Below, piece after piece: positions 45,598 through 55,692 of a stretch of 64,000 nt of DNA. The notes beneath the pieces are model-generated. The model made no database searches. It was not told the origin of the DNA and saw nothing but the letters and a program-made list of their open reading frames with translations. This stretch comes from Sva-07 sp963716235 (GTDB lineage Bacteria; Actinomycetota; Acidimicrobiia; Acidimicrobiales; Ilumatobacteraceae), in assembly GCA_963716235.1 (NCBI GenBank), contig CAVQTE010000015.1, positions 1-64,000 of the forward strand, in the 5' to 3' direction. Each line of letters begins with the position of its first letter. Position 1 is the stretch's first letter. Position numbers and translations under genes: made by a program.

Positions 45598-47976
45598 CTA
45601 GCGGCCGGTGCCTGACGGCGGGTGGCGGATCGTCGCCGGGTCGAGATCGTCGACGGCGTCGAGCCAGGCGAGCAGTGCGGCTGCCACGTCGTCGAACGTC
45701 CAGCATTTCGCGCGAGCAAGTGCGTCAGCCGACGCGACCGCCCACGTGTCGTCGTCGAGGAGCGGGTTGATTGCCGTCACCAGCGCGTCCACGGTCGGCT
45801 CGGTGACGCGGAGGCCGGGTGAGCTCGGGCCGGCGGTGCTCAGTGTGGTGACCGTGGGGATACCGTGGGCGACCAGGTCGGTGATCGCTGCGGACATCTC
45901 ACCTCGATCGCTCGTGCGGAGCTGGAGGCCGATCCGGCTTTGGGCGATGCGCTCGGCATACGCATCATCGTCGAGACGTCCGGTGAACGAGACTCGATCG
46001 GCGATGCCGGCGGTGATGGCGAGCGCTCGGACCTCGTCGGCGGTGTCGCCTGCCGACGGGCCGACGAACGTGAGCGTGATGTCCGGCGCCAGGCGCGAGA
46101 GCACGTCGATCACCAGTCCCGGCGACTTGTTGGCAGCCAGCCAACCGACCGCCACGATGTCGCCCCGAGCGGGAGTCCGAGTTGGTTCGACGGCGACGCG
46201 ATGGCCAAGTGGCAGCACCAAGATCGGTGGCCCGTCGGGTCGAAGGCGACGAACCGTGTCGGCGGCCTTCTGGCTGCTCACGATCACCGAGCGCGCCCGG
46301 TCGAGTGTCTCGCCGAGCAGGGTCACGCCGAGCTCGTCGAAGCGGGAGGCATCGAGAAGTTCACCGGCGGCGATCAGGCGGATGGTCGCCGGTGTTTCGT
46401 CAGCGGCGAGGCGATCGACGACGTGCTGCCTGGCCCACGACTCGCTGCCCGAGGCGTGGGCGAGACCGAGGTGCACGCCGACGAGCGACGCCTCGTGGAG
46501 CCAGACGTGACATGGCTCGGACAACGCCAGCTCCGCCGTGGCGACGTGGTGCGGTGAGCTGCCCAGCACGGCGACAAGATGGTCGAAGTCCCACGGCTTG
46601 GCGTACCGGCCGATCGCCCGCACCGAACGACGACCTGCGCCGGCGTCGGTCGGGACGGATGTGCCCGAACTGTCGACGAACACCTCGATGGCGGGCGTCA
46701 TCGGATCGGCGAGCCGGCGCCGTTCGATTGCCTCGAGCAGCGACTCGTCGTACGGCCCGATTCCCGATGCCGACCCGGCGAACGGCCCGGCGATCGCCAC
46801 ACGACGATCAAGCTCGCGCGGCCGTTGGGGCCAGCGGGGGCCGAGTTCGGCAAGTGCGGCGACCGCATCGTTGGCCACTCGGCGCCAGGTCCACCGACCA
46901 GCGGCGCGTCGTCCCGCGGCCAGCAGCAGGTCGCGATGACCCGCGTCGACGAGGGCCCGTTCGATCGCTGCGGCGATGGACGACGGGTCGAACGGATCGA
47001 ATTCGGCCAGCGGCTCTCCGAGAACCTCGGGGAGCGACGACACGTTCGAGCAGATGACCGGTGTTCCGCATGCCGCCGCCTCGACCACGGGAAGACCGAA
47101 GCCTTCCTCGGTCGACGGCATCACGGCGAGTTCGGCCGCCTGCAGGATGGCCACCATCTCGTCGTCCGTGATGCTCCCCGTGAACACCACGTCGTCGCGG
47201 ATGCCGGCGTCGACGGCCCAGTCCTCCCACCGCCGCAGGACAGCCGGCGAATGAGCAGTGGCGACCACGAGGTGCCGACCCTGCCGGATCGCCGGGTCGA
47301 GCAGGCCCCAGGCTCGCAGGAGTCCTTCGGTGTTCTTGCGCTCGTCGCCGCCGGTGACCGACACGACGTACCGGTCGACCGTTCGAGGCAGCACACGATC
47401 AGCTCGCGGGAGGCGGCGCACCGACGGTGGCACGAACTGGTCCTCGACACCGGCACCGATGCTGCGGATGCGCTCGAGGGGGTAGTCGAGTTCGTCGGCG
47501 GCGGTGATCGCCGAGAACTGCGAGATCGCCAGCATCGCATCGACCGTGCGGGCGAGGGGCGCGCGAAGTTGTGCCTGGCGGCGGGCGTTCGGTTCCACCT
47601 GGTACTGCTCGGGAAATCGGTACGGGATGACGTCGTACATGACCGCCGCAACCGGGAGGCGGGCCCGGGTGATCACCGACGGGATCGGGTCGAGCGGGAT
47701 CGGATGCAACATCAGTTGCGTGGCGACGTACCAGGTCCCGGGCCTCACGTGGTCGCGCACAACCTGTGGGCTCCATCGGCGCAGGTTCAAGCCGGGAATC
47801 GCCTCCGCAAGAACGTCGGCTTCGGTGTCGGACCCGTGAAGCGCCACGAGCGGAGCATCGATCTCGTGCAGGCCCCGCAGGAGGCCGGTCACGTAGCGGC
47901 CGATACCACGTTGGCGGGCGGTCGGGTGGTCGACGGGGCGGGCGTCGACGAGCAGTGCGCCGACGGGCACGGTCAT
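45598..47976 (-). CDS. double GT4 glycosyltransferase
   Basis: 792 residues made of two GT-B glycosyltransferase units. First unit (1-385): RGIGRYVTGLLRGLHEI, YVVSVTGGDERKNTEGLLRAWGLL and STEEGFGLPVVEAAACGTPVICSNVSSLPEVLG. Second unit (about 395-790): VAIAGPFAGSASGIGPYDESLLEAI, DIVAVGWLAANKSPGLVIDVLSRL and a weaker donor site, SDRGEMSAAITDLVAHGIPTVTT, in which the E-x7-E pattern is less clear. Tandem GT4 proteins often add two successive sugars. Two bases separate it from the coiled-coil gene upstream. Confidence 0.82.
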   Translation of the reverse strand: MTVPVGALLVDARPVDHPTARQRGIGRYVTGLLRGLHEIDAPLVALHGSDTEADVLAEAIPGLNLRRWSPQVVRDHVRPGTWYVATQLMLHPIPLDPIPSVITRARLPVAAVMYDVIPYRFPEQYQVEPNARRQAQLRAPLARTVDAMLAISQFSAITAADELDYPLERIRSIGAGVEDQFVPPSVRRLPRADRVLPRTVDRYVVSVTGGDERKNTEGLLRAWGLLDPAIRQGRHLVVATAHSPAVLRRWEDWAVDAGIRDDVVFTGSITDDEMVAILQAAELAVMPSTEEGFGLPVVEAAACGTPVICSNVSSLPEVLGEPLAEFDPFDPSSIAAAIERALVDAGHRDLLLAAGRRAAGRWTWRRVANDAVAALAELGPRWPQRPRELDRRVAIAGPFAGSASGIGPYDESLLEAIERRRLADPMTPAIEVFVDSSGTSVPTDAGAGRRSVRAIGRYAKPWDFDHLVAVLGSSPHHVATAELALSEPCHVWLHEASLVGVHLGLAHASGSESWARQHVVDRLAADETPATIRLIAAGELLDASRFDELGVTLLGETLDRARSVIVSSQKAADTVRRLRPDGPPILVLPLGHRVAVEPTRTPARGDIVAVGWLAANKSPGLVIDVLSRLAPDITLTFVGPSAGDTADEVRALAITAGIADRVSFTGRLDDDAYAERIAQSRIGLQLRTSDRGEMSAAITDLVAHGIPTVTTLSTAGPSSPGLRVTEPTVDALVTAINPLLDDDTWAVASADALARAKCWTFDDVAAALLAWLDAVDDLDPATIRHPPSGTGR

Positions 47977-47978
47977 CG

Positions 47979-48272
47979 TCAGGACGGCGCCGACGTGCCG
48001 GCTGCGGCCGCGAGGCGCTCGTCGAGCAGTGCGAGCTGACGTTCGATCACCTGCGTGGCGCCGATCGCGGTGTCGGCGTCGAGCCGCAGGCGCTCGCTGT
48101 AGCCGAGGAACAGCGGCAGCGAGCGCTCGGCGCCCGAGCGGATGTCGTGGTTGAGTTCGGTGACGACGTGGTTGATGTTGAGCACCACCTCGCGAAGTGC
48201 TGCGACCTCGGCGGTCAGCGCCGCGACCTGGTCGCCGCGGACGCGGCCGATGATGCCCTTGAACGATGCCAC
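47979..48272 (-). CDS. small coiled-coil protein
   Basis: 97 residues from GTG 48270-48272 (ASFKGIIGRVRGDQVAALTAEVAALREVV). Heptad-like leucine and valine spacing through residues 12-85 predicts a coiled coil. No enzymatic motif. It ends 2 bp before the double GT4 gene, so it may be a partner or chain-length-type accessory of that enzyme; this is inference. Confidence 0.55.
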   Translation of the reverse strand: MASFKGIIGRVRGDQVAALTAEVAALREVVLNINHVVTELNHDIRSGAERSLPLFLGYSERLRLDADTAIGATQVIERQLALLDERLAAAAGTSAPS

Positions 48273-48317
48273 GGCGCTGACTCTAGCGATCGGTGCCGGT
48301 CGGTAGTCTCCAGCGTC

Positions 48318-49226
48318 ATGCCCAACGCTTCCCTGCGCGAACGTACGACGGCCCTGGTGCCACCATCGGTGATCGACGCCCTCCGCCCCGTAGCGCGAAA
48401 GGTGGGCCTCGCCGCACCGGCGGAGGGTTGGTGGCAGACGGCCAAGCCGGTGTGGCGGACGCCGTCGAAGGTCGAGCGGCGCGATCGTTGGTGCAACGTG
48501 TGCCGGTGGACCGGTTCGGCGTTCACCGGAATCGCGCACACCGAATCGGCGATGTGCCCGCAGTGCGGTTCGATCGCCCGCGATCGGTTCCTGCTGTGGT
48601 GCTTCACCCAGCGCAGCCCGAAGCTGCGACGCGCCCGCGTCATCGAGACCAGCCCTCGCCTCGGTGGCGAGTACCGCCAGTACATGCAACGCTGGTACTC
48701 GTACCGCACGAGCGATTTCGACTTGAGCGCCCATCGCGGCGACATCCAGCTGGACCTGCAGTCGATCGACCTGCCAGATGCCGCCGTCGACGTCATCTTG
48801 ACCCCCCATGTCCTCGAACACGTCCCCGACACCGCCAAGGCGCTCTCAGAGCTGTTCCGGGTGATCGCACCCGGCGGTCGCATGTACCTGCAGATCCCGA
48901 TCGTCTACGGCGCCACCGCTGCGCCGATCGAGCCCGAATTCCACGCCGACAACACGCCCGTGTTCTGGAACTTCGGCTGGGACCTCACCGACATGGTGCG
49001 TGCGGCCGGCTTCACGACGTCGGTGCTGGTCACCGAGGAGTACGACGCCGTGCTCCGTGGCCTCCTGCCCGAGCCCGATCCGCATGGCGACGGCTTCCAC
49101 GTCGACACGCTGCTGGAGCACGTCCGCCCGGGCGATCTCGAGGTGGTGGCCGATCGTGCACAGTCACGCCTCATGGGCTTCGAGCCCTGCTACCACTTCG
49201 CGACGTGGGAGTGCCTACGCCCCTGA
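48318..49226 (+). CDS. methyltransferase with N-terminal zinc-binding motif
   Basis: 302 residues from ATG 48318. Four cysteines in WCNVCRWTGSAF and MCPQCGSIARDRFLLWC form a probable zinc ribbon. The SAM-methyltransferase part follows, with LDLQSIDLPDAAVDVILTPHVLEHVPDTAKALSELFRVIAPGGRMYLQIP. This combination is common among sugar or surface-polymer methyltransferases in polysaccharide clusters. Its stop overlaps a bidirectional hairpin. Confidence 0.8.
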   Translation: MPNASLRERTTALVPPSVIDALRPVARKVGLAAPAEGWWQTAKPVWRTPSKVERRDRWCNVCRWTGSAFTGIAHTESAMCPQCGSIARDRFLLWCFTQRSPKLRRARVIETSPRLGGEYRQYMQRWYSYRTSDFDLSAHRGDIQLDLQSIDLPDAAVDVILTPHVLEHVPDTAKALSELFRVIAPGGRMYLQIPIVYGATAAPIEPEFHADNTPVFWNFGWDLTDMVRAAGFTTSVLVTEEYDAVLRGLLPEPDPHGDGFHVDTLLEHVRPGDLEVVADRAQSRLMGFEPCYHFATWECLRP

Positions 49227-49257
49227 TCGCGATTGGGTCAGACCCTAATTGTGATCA
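49224..49257. terminator. bidirectional hairpin shared by convergent genes
   Basis: TGATCGCGATTGGGTC-A-GACCCTAATTGTGATCA, an imperfect 34-bp palindrome, includes the stop codon of the methyltransferase and overlaps that of the minus-strand GT2 gene. Its GGGTCAGACCC core is related to the GGTGTCAGACACC elements. Confidence 0.7.
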
Positions 49258-49965
49258 AGCCCGCCGGAAGCGGTGGCGCAGGCAGAGGGCGATCATCGAC
49301 AGTCCGAGTTCGATCGTCTTGCGTCGGTCGCCCGTGACAGAACTCTCCCCCACCCGTGGGCGGTACTTGACGGGAACCTGGACGAGCGGGATCCGATGCT
49401 GAGCAGTGAGCAGCATCATCTCGTAGCCGAACGCCGATTCGTTCGACTCGAAGTGCGGTTCGAGTCGGTCGACCGCCGATCGGGTGAGCACTCTGAACGT
49501 GCATCCGACGTCGGAGAGGTACACCGTGTTGAACAACACCTCGGTGAGCTTGGCAACCGCCCAGTTGCCCCATCGCAAGAACCAGCCCATGTTGGCGCCG
49601 CTGAGGATGAAGGTCTGCACGGTGCGTGATCCGAGGACCACATCGACGTCGGCGGTGAACGGGAGCAGCTTCAAGATGTCGTCGGGATCGAACGTCCCGT
49701 CGGGTTCGCACACGCACACCAGGTCGGCGCCCCGCGTCTCGACGATGCCGCGCCGGATGGCCGCGCCGTAGCCCTGTGTGGCCTCGAAGACTTCCCGCGC
49801 CGAGGTGGTCGCCACCTCAGGTGACGTGTCGGGGTGGGCGTTGTTGTTGACCACGACGATGTCGTCGACGATGCCGAGCGCCTCGAAACCACGGATGCAG
49901 TCGGCGATGCTGCCGGCCTCGTTGTAGGTCGGCAGGATCACGGCGACGGTTCGGCTGTTCCACAT
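49255..49965 (-). CDS. GT2 glycosyltransferase (dolichol/polyprenyl-phosphate sugar synthase-like)
   Basis: 236 residues. VAVILPTYNEAGSIADCIRGFEAL, DDIVVVNNNAHPDTSPEVA, GYGAAIRRGIVETRGADLVCVCEPDGTFDPDDILKLLP and the later YLSDVGCTFRVLTR are typical of DPM1/GtrB-type enzymes. The absence of C-terminal membrane helices suits the soluble type. It could make the lipid-linked sugar used by the GT-C protein encoded next upstream. Confidence 0.85.
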   Translation of the reverse strand: MWNSRTVAVILPTYNEAGSIADCIRGFEALGIVDDIVVVNNNAHPDTSPEVATTSAREVFEATQGYGAAIRRGIVETRGADLVCVCEPDGTFDPDDILKLLPFTADVDVVLGSRTVQTFILSGANMGWFLRWGNWAVAKLTEVLFNTVYLSDVGCTFRVLTRSAVDRLEPHFESNESAFGYEMMLLTAQHRIPLVQVPVKYRPRVGESSVTGDRRKTIELGLSMIALCLRHRFRRA

Positions 49966-49979
49966 CGTCGACGATCCTG

Positions 49980-52539
49980 TCAGTTCCCGGCGGTCGCTGC
50001 CGCGGATGTCGGGATGTACACGACGAAGTCACCGAACACCGTGCGCTCGTAGGAGTCGATCGGCAACAGGAGCTGGCCGGGATCCTCGTCGGTCGCGAGG
50101 AAGAGCACGGCGACCTCATCGGGCGGGGTGGCCCCGACGGCCCGCTGCCGTTCGGGGAACCGGATCGGCCAGAACGGGAACACCGCGCCGACCAGGTCGC
50201 GATCACCGACGAAGTCGACCGGATGGACCGCCCAGTAGCTTCCGTAGACGCGGTCGATCCCTGCCTCGTCGAGGCGATCGACGATCGCATTGATCGAGGC
50301 GTTCGGATCGCCGTTCGTGTCGTCGACGAGTGGTGCGACCGTCGGCACGATCAGCCCGACGATCCACACCGTTGCGACAACAGCGATGACGCCGAGCGCA
50401 CGGGTGGAGGAAACGCGACCGATGAGTGCATCGACGGCGATCGCTACGGCCATCACCAGGAATGGGAAGGTGATGATCCCGTAGCGGCCGTCTGCGGCGA
50501 AGATCAGGTTCTCGAACAGCGCCATGATCGGGAAGGCGCCGACGAGGACGGCGGGTAGGAGCAGCCGGCTCCGTGGGCCGGGGCGGCGCACGAGTGCGAT
50601 CACGCCCCCGACGACGGCGGCGAGGAGGCCGAGGTACAGGGCCGGCCCGATGATCGCGTTGGGCTGCCAGTCGAGCGCGAGATCGCGCATCCCGAAGGCG
50701 CGCGGGATGAGATCGACGAAGAAGGTCCGGAATCGTTCGGCGTAGGTCCCCTCCACCTCGTACCGGTGCGGTCAGCGACGGCCAGGCGTTGGCGGCATTC
50801 CAGAGCAGGAAGGGCAGGCATCCGAGCAGGCCCCCGGCCGGGACGGCGATCCACATGTCGACGCGGCGACGGTGGATCCACAACACGACGACGACCATCG
50901 GCAGCAGCGACGCGACGAACATCGGGTGCAACCAGAATCCGAATCCGGCGAGCGCGCCGAACAGCACGGCGATGTCGCGCCTCGGTCGCGCCGCGTCGAT
51001 CAGGAGCGTCGCAACGACGAAGGCGGCGACGCTCACCAGCATCCCGGACGCGTAGGCCGAGTAGGCGGCGACCGACACGAGCAGCAGCGCACCAGGCGTC
51101 ACCCAGCACAGGAGCGCGGCGATCAGTCCGGCGCGTCGGTTGGCGATCCGTGTGCCCGCCACGGCGAGGACGACGCTGGCGAGTGCCCACGACAACGTCG
51201 CGAGCAACTTGAGGGCCACGACGTCGGCGCCGACGATCGCCGCGATCGGTGCGTAGAGATAGGCCTCGAACGGCAGGGTGTAGTTGGACCCTCCCAGCAC
51301 GATGGGGAACTGTCCGCCGAGGATCTCGAAACTCTGAACGCCGGTGTACGCCTCGTCGGCCGTCAGGATCCCCATCGGCGATCGCAATACGAGCCACCGT
51401 ACGACGAGTCCGATGACCAGTGCAGCGAGCACCGGCACGATGATCGCCGGTCGGGCGAAGCGCCGGAGCGAACGAATCCGCCGAACGTCGTCGGCCGTGT
51501 CGACCCGAGGCTGCGCTTCGCCGGTCGCCCCGGGCGGGAGCACGACGACTTCCAACCCGGCGCGACGCGCCGCCGCAACACGTTCGGGTGTCGGGTCTCG
51601 ATCGGTGAGCAACGTGACCCGGTCACGCGGGCGCTGCGCGGCTTCGTCTGCGGCGTCGTCCAGCGCCTGTTCCCACCGACGACGGCCACAGTCAGCGAAC
51701 CACGCGAGCGTCACCGATCGACGCTGGGCGAGGCGATCACGATTGTCGATCGCCGTCAACCGGTCGTCGGGTCGACTCGGGCGCCTGGCGAGCTCGTGCT
51801 CCCACTTCGAGCGAAATGTGTCACGTGACCGTTCGGCGATCGCGACCGCCTCGCTCGACGCACCCGAGCCGTGTTCGTGAACGACGGGAATGTCGACGAC
51901 GAGCCGTGTGCGTCGGCCCGACTGCTCGACGCGCAGGGCGTAGTCGACGTCCTCGAAGTAGGCGGGGCGGTAGCGCTCGTCGAAGCCGCCGAGGGCCAGG
52001 AACTCGTCACGCCGTAGGACCCAGCACGCCGCTGATGCGTAGTCGACGTCGCGACAGAACGCGTTGCTCCGGTCGCCCGGCATCACCTCGGGCCCACCGA
52101 CCGCAGCCGTGCACCCGTCGTCGTAGACGAGTTGACCGGCCTCCTGCAGGGAGCCGTCACGGTTGACGAGTAACGGCGCAGCGATGCCGACCATCGGATC
52201 ATCCAGTGCCGCCACGAGTGGTTCGAGCCAGCCCGGCCCGACGATCACGTCGGGGTTGAGAAAGCAGAGGAGTTCCCCGGTTGCGTGGTGCGCCCCGAAG
52301 TTGTTGCCCCCGGAGAAGCCCAAGTTCTCGTCGGCTTCGATCAGTCGGATCGACGCGATCGACCGCAGCAGCTCGGCGCTCCGAATCCGACCGTCGGCAA
52401 GCGGGTTGTCGACGACGATGACCTCGTGGTCGGTCGCCGTGTGGCGCTCGATGGCATCGAGGGCGTCGAGGACGATGGGCCCGGTGCCGTAGGTGACGAT
52501 CACGATCGAAACCGTCGGCGATGCGTCGTGGCCGTTCAC
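49980..52539 (-). CDS. fusion of GT2 glycosyltransferase and GT-C membrane glycosyltransferase (one frame break near 50760)
   Basis: About 852 residues when one base near 50760 is ignored. Residues 1-290 are a GT2 domain: VSIVIVTYGTGPIVLDALDAIERH, NLGFSGGNNFGAHHATGELLCFLNPDVIVGPGWL, FDERYRPAYFEDVDYALRVEQSG. From about 375 on, a GT39-like membrane domain starts with IIVPVLAALVIGLVVRWLVL and GILTADEAYTGVQSFEILGG, carrying the catalytic D-E. After the break the membrane part resumes EGTYAERFRTFFVDLIPRAFG and ends VVYIPTSAAATAGN. Cytosolic and membrane sugar transfer are thus joined in one chain. Confidence 0.82.
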
Positions 52540-52554
52540 GACGTGCTCACGGCG

Positions 52555-53769
52555 TCAGCGACCGGTCTGAACCGCGCCCCGTGCGCCGGTGATCGTCCAG
52601 TCGACGGGGATGCTGACCACGCCGGTGTCGTACGACTTGTACTGGCGGACCTCGAAACGGATGCGCCGATCCCAGTGGTCATACGGGTGGATCTCGGTGT
52701 GATCGGTCAGAGCGACCGTGAGGTCGTACACACCCTCGAGCAGCGGGAGGCTCGGGATGGCGATGTCGACCGACGCTGGACCGTCGATGAGCCCGATGGT
52801 TCGTCCTCCACGACGGCTGCTCGTTCCCCAGACCGGGCCACCGGCAAGGCTGTCGATCCGCACGCCGACCACCGTGTCCTGCAGTGGCGTGTGCGCCGTG
52901 ATGTCGACATGAATGCTCGCCGGTTCCAAGGTGTTGAGTACCGATTTCGGCGTACCAGACGCGTCGAGCAGTTTCACCTCGACGATCTGCGCCTCGCCGC
53001 TTCCCCATCTCGATCCCTGCTCGCCCTCGACCCGTTCGGCCTGGTGGCTCTCGCCCTGATAGGCGGCGATGACCTCGGCAGCCGGGCCGAGCATCTTGAG
53101 CTCGCCCTTCTCGATCCATGCAACGTCCTGGCAGAGTTGCTCGACCTGACCGAGGCCGTGGCTGACGAACACGATCGTACGACCGTCGCGGCGGAACTCG
53201 TCGATCTTCTCGGCACAACGGCGTTGGAAGCTCTCGTCGCCCACCGACAGCACTTCGTCGATCAGCAGCACGTCGGGTTCGACGTGTGCGGCAACCGCGA
53301 AACCGAGACGGACGAACATGCCGGACGAGTAGTTCTTCACGGGCGTGTCGATGAACTCGGCGAGGCCGGCGAACTCCACGATGTCGTCGAACCGAGCAGT
53401 GATCTCCTTCTTCGACAGGCCGAGAATCGCACCATTGAGGAAGACGTTCTCCCGGCCGCTCAACTCGGGGTGGAACCCGGCGCCGAGTTCGAGCAGGGCC
53501 GACACCCGTCCTTCGATCAGCACCTCACCCTTCTCCGGTACGAGGATGCCGGCCATGGTCTTGAGCAGTGTGCTCTTTCCCGACCCGTTGGAGCCGATGA
53601 CCCCGAACGTGGATCCGGTCGGCACTTCGAAGTTGATGCCCTTCAGCGCCCAGAACTCCTCGTAACGGGATCGCCGCATCTTGAGGATCGCGGCCTTCAG
53701 ATATTGATTGCGCTCGTGGTAGAGCCGATAGCTCTTCCAGAGGTCGTTGACGGCGAGGGCGGTGGGCAT
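52555..53769 (-). CDS. wzt: polysaccharide ABC exporter ATP-binding protein with carbohydrate-binding C-terminus (Wzt-like)
   Basis: 404 residues from ATG 53767-53769. Walker A GSNGSGKST, signature VKNYSSGMFVRLGFAVA, Walker B VLLIDEVLSVGD and H-loop VSHGLGQVEQL. It belongs to the O-polysaccharide/teichoic-acid exporter group (ALLELGAGFHPELSGRENVFLNG). Residues 250-404 form a beta-rich Wzt-C-like domain that in E. coli O8/O9a recognises the end of the glycan chain. Divergent from the permease gene, 114 bp between starts, so one control region serves both. Confidence 0.9.
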   Translation of the reverse strand: MPTALAVNDLWKSYRLYHERNQYLKAAILKMRRSRYEEFWALKGINFEVPTGSTFGVIGSNGSGKSTLLKTMAGILVPEKGEVLIEGRVSALLELGAGFHPELSGRENVFLNGAILGLSKKEITARFDDIVEFAGLAEFIDTPVKNYSSGMFVRLGFAVAAHVEPDVLLIDEVLSVGDESFQRRCAEKIDEFRRDGRTIVFVSHGLGQVEQLCQDVAWIEKGELKMLGPAAEVIAAYQGESHQAERVEGEQGSRWGSGEAQIVEVKLLDASGTPKSVLNTLEPASIHVDITAHTPLQDTVVGVRIDSLAGGPVWGTSSRRGGRTIGLIDGPASVDIAIPSLPLLEGVYDLTVALTDHTEIHPYDHWDRRIRFEVRQYKSYDTGVVSIPVDWTITGARGAVQTGR

Positions 53770-53883
53770 GGCGCCACGAGTCTTGCCGATCACCGCTGCA
53801 GAACCAACCACCCCGCGAGTTCGACGTGTTGCGGTCGACATGCCGATCGCGCAGGTGTCAACGGCGATAACGTCGGTGCGCTC

Positions 53884-54693
53884 ATGCATCCCGTCACCGA
53901 CGTCTACCGCTCACGAGAGTTGCTGTGGAATCTCACGCTTCGTGAGCTCCGCACCAAGTACCGCCGCTCGTTCCTCGGTTGGGCGTGGTCGATGCTCAAC
54001 CCGTTGTCGCAGATCCTCATCTACGGCTTCGTGTTCGGCACGCTGTTCAACGCAACGGCACCGATCGGTGACCCGTCGGGATTGGACAGCTTCGCCCTCT
54101 ACCTCCTCTGCGGTCTCCTCCCGTGGAACTTCTTCGGGCTCATCACCTCGCTCGGGCTGAGCGCGATCTCGGTGAACTCCGGATTGGTCCGTCGGGTTGC
54201 ATTCCCCCGCGAAGTCCTTGTCTTCTCCAATGTCCTCCACGCCTGCGTGCAGTTCTCGATCGAGATGGCTCTGCTGCTGGTCGCGATGCTCATCGCCGGG
54301 AGCCCATTCCTGCCGTGGCTACCGCTCGTCGTCATCACGTCGGTCCTGTTGGCCGTGTTCGCCACCGGTATCGCCCTGGCACTCAGCGTGCTGGCGGTCT
54401 ACTTCCGCGATGTCAGCTACCTGTGGGCGATCGTCATCCAGGTCTGGTTCTTTGCGACGCCGATCGTCTACCCGCCGTCACTTCTCGAAGCGCAGGCCCC
54501 GACCTGGGTGTACAATCTGCTGAAACTCAACCCGATGAATGGCTTCATCGAAACGTACCGCCGACTGCTCTACGACGCCGGAGCGCCGGGTTGGAAGACC
54601 ATGCTCGGACTCGCTGTCATTTCCTTCACGAGCCTTGCCATCGGATGGGTCATCTTCCACCGCATGAGCCGGAGACTTCCCGAGGAGGTCTGA
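53884..54693 (+). CDS. wzm: polysaccharide ABC exporter permease (Wzm-like)
   Basis: 269 residues from ATG 53884. ABC-2 permease with six membrane helices: ELLWNLTLRELRTKYRRSFLGWAWSMLNPLSQILIYG, LCGLLPWNFFGLITSLG, SVLAVYFRDVSYLWAIVIQVWFFATPIVYPP, NPMNGFIETYRRLLYDAGAP. Pairs with the Wzt-like ATPase to flip a lipid-linked glycan across the membrane. A possible -10 (GATAAC, 53866-53871) lies 12 bp before the start. Confidence 0.9.
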   Translation: MHPVTDVYRSRELLWNLTLRELRTKYRRSFLGWAWSMLNPLSQILIYGFVFGTLFNATAPIGDPSGLDSFALYLLCGLLPWNFFGLITSLGLSAISVNSGLVRRVAFPREVLVFSNVLHACVQFSIEMALLLVAMLIAGSPFLPWLPLVVITSVLLAVFATGIALALSVLAVYFRDVSYLWAIVIQVWFFATPIVYPPSLLEAQAPTWVYNLLKLNPMNGFIETYRRLLYDAGAPGWKTMLGLAVISFTSLAIGWVIFHRMSRRLPEEV

Positions 54694-54816
54694 GCGCTCG
54701 CGAGTACACCTCATCCCTGGTACTGTGGGCAAGATCGCCGGTCGATTCGGCTGGTCACGCCGAATCAGCAAGCCACACCAAGTCCTCGGTGGAAAACGCC
54801 CGAGTACAATTCGGGC

Positions 54817-55692
54817 ATGGCGCGTTTCACCGGACTTCTGGCGGCCCTGGACCCGTACGGTCTCGAATCCAACCAGGACAGGGTGACGGAAGTCCGAAAG
54901 CCTGTCCGAGAACTCTCCAACGGGACCAAGGAGGCTGGTTTGTCGGTCATTGTGCTGAATAAGAACCGCTCTGATCTGTTGGCACAGCTCTGGACGTCGT
55001 GGCAGTCAGTGCTCAGCGATTTCGGACGCCGCAACTTGAGCGTCGAGTTGCTCATTGGCGATACGGGTTCGACTGATGCGGACGCTTGCGCCCTGCTCGA
55101 GCGGCCGCCTAGCAACACACGGGTGTGGCGAGACCTCTCTTACCACTTCTCCCGATGCAACAACGACCTGTTCGCCGCGTCGCAGTACGACACCGTACTG
55201 TTCATGAACAATGACATCGTGCTTGGCCATCAGCATTCCGCGCTCCTCCGCGCCTACGACATCGTCGCCAACGACGCGTCGTTAGGCGCTTTGGGTGCCG
55301 TCTTGTTTTTCCCTGACGGAAGCATCCAGCACGCCGGAATCGACTTCTTCAATCAAGCAGAACTGTACGGCTTCTGCTATCACCCTGGGGCGGGCGATGA
55401 CATCGACGTTCCAATGGGGGCGGTCTTCGATGCGCCCGCTGCAACTGGCGCCTTCTTGATGATCCGTTCGACATACTTCGCAGACGCCGGCGGATTCGAC
55501 GATCGATATTCCGCGGAGTGCCAAGATGTCGACCTCTGCCTTCGTCTCGATCGGATCGGATTGCAGACCAAGATTGCCCACCTCGGCCAGGTGGTCCACC
55601 TGGAGAACGGGACAAGGCCGCTCGGCGAGGAACACTGGGGGGACAGATCGCGCTTCATTCGCCGGTGGAACAGTTACGTGGAATCTCGATGA
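54817..55692 (+). CDS. GT2 glycosyltransferase
   Basis: 291 residues. LSVIVLNKNRSDLLAQLWTSW, ELLIGDTGSTDADACALL, YDTVLFMNNDIVLGHQHS with the D-x-D-like NND, and GGFDDRYSAECQDVDLCLRLDRIG. Stop overlaps the next gene's ATG by 4 bases. From this gene onward to about 58.8 kb the base composition is less GC-rich than in the flanks. Confidence 0.85.
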   Translation: MARFTGLLAALDPYGLESNQDRVTEVRKPVRELSNGTKEAGLSVIVLNKNRSDLLAQLWTSWQSVLSDFGRRNLSVELLIGDTGSTDADACALLERPPSNTRVWRDLSYHFSRCNNDLFAASQYDTVLFMNNDIVLGHQHSALLRAYDIVANDASLGALGAVLFFPDGSIQHAGIDFFNQAELYGFCYHPGAGDDIDVPMGAVFDAPAATGAFLMIRSTYFADAGGFDDRYSAECQDVDLCLRLDRIGLQTKIAHLGQVVHLENGTRPLGEEHWGDRSRFIRRWNSYVESR

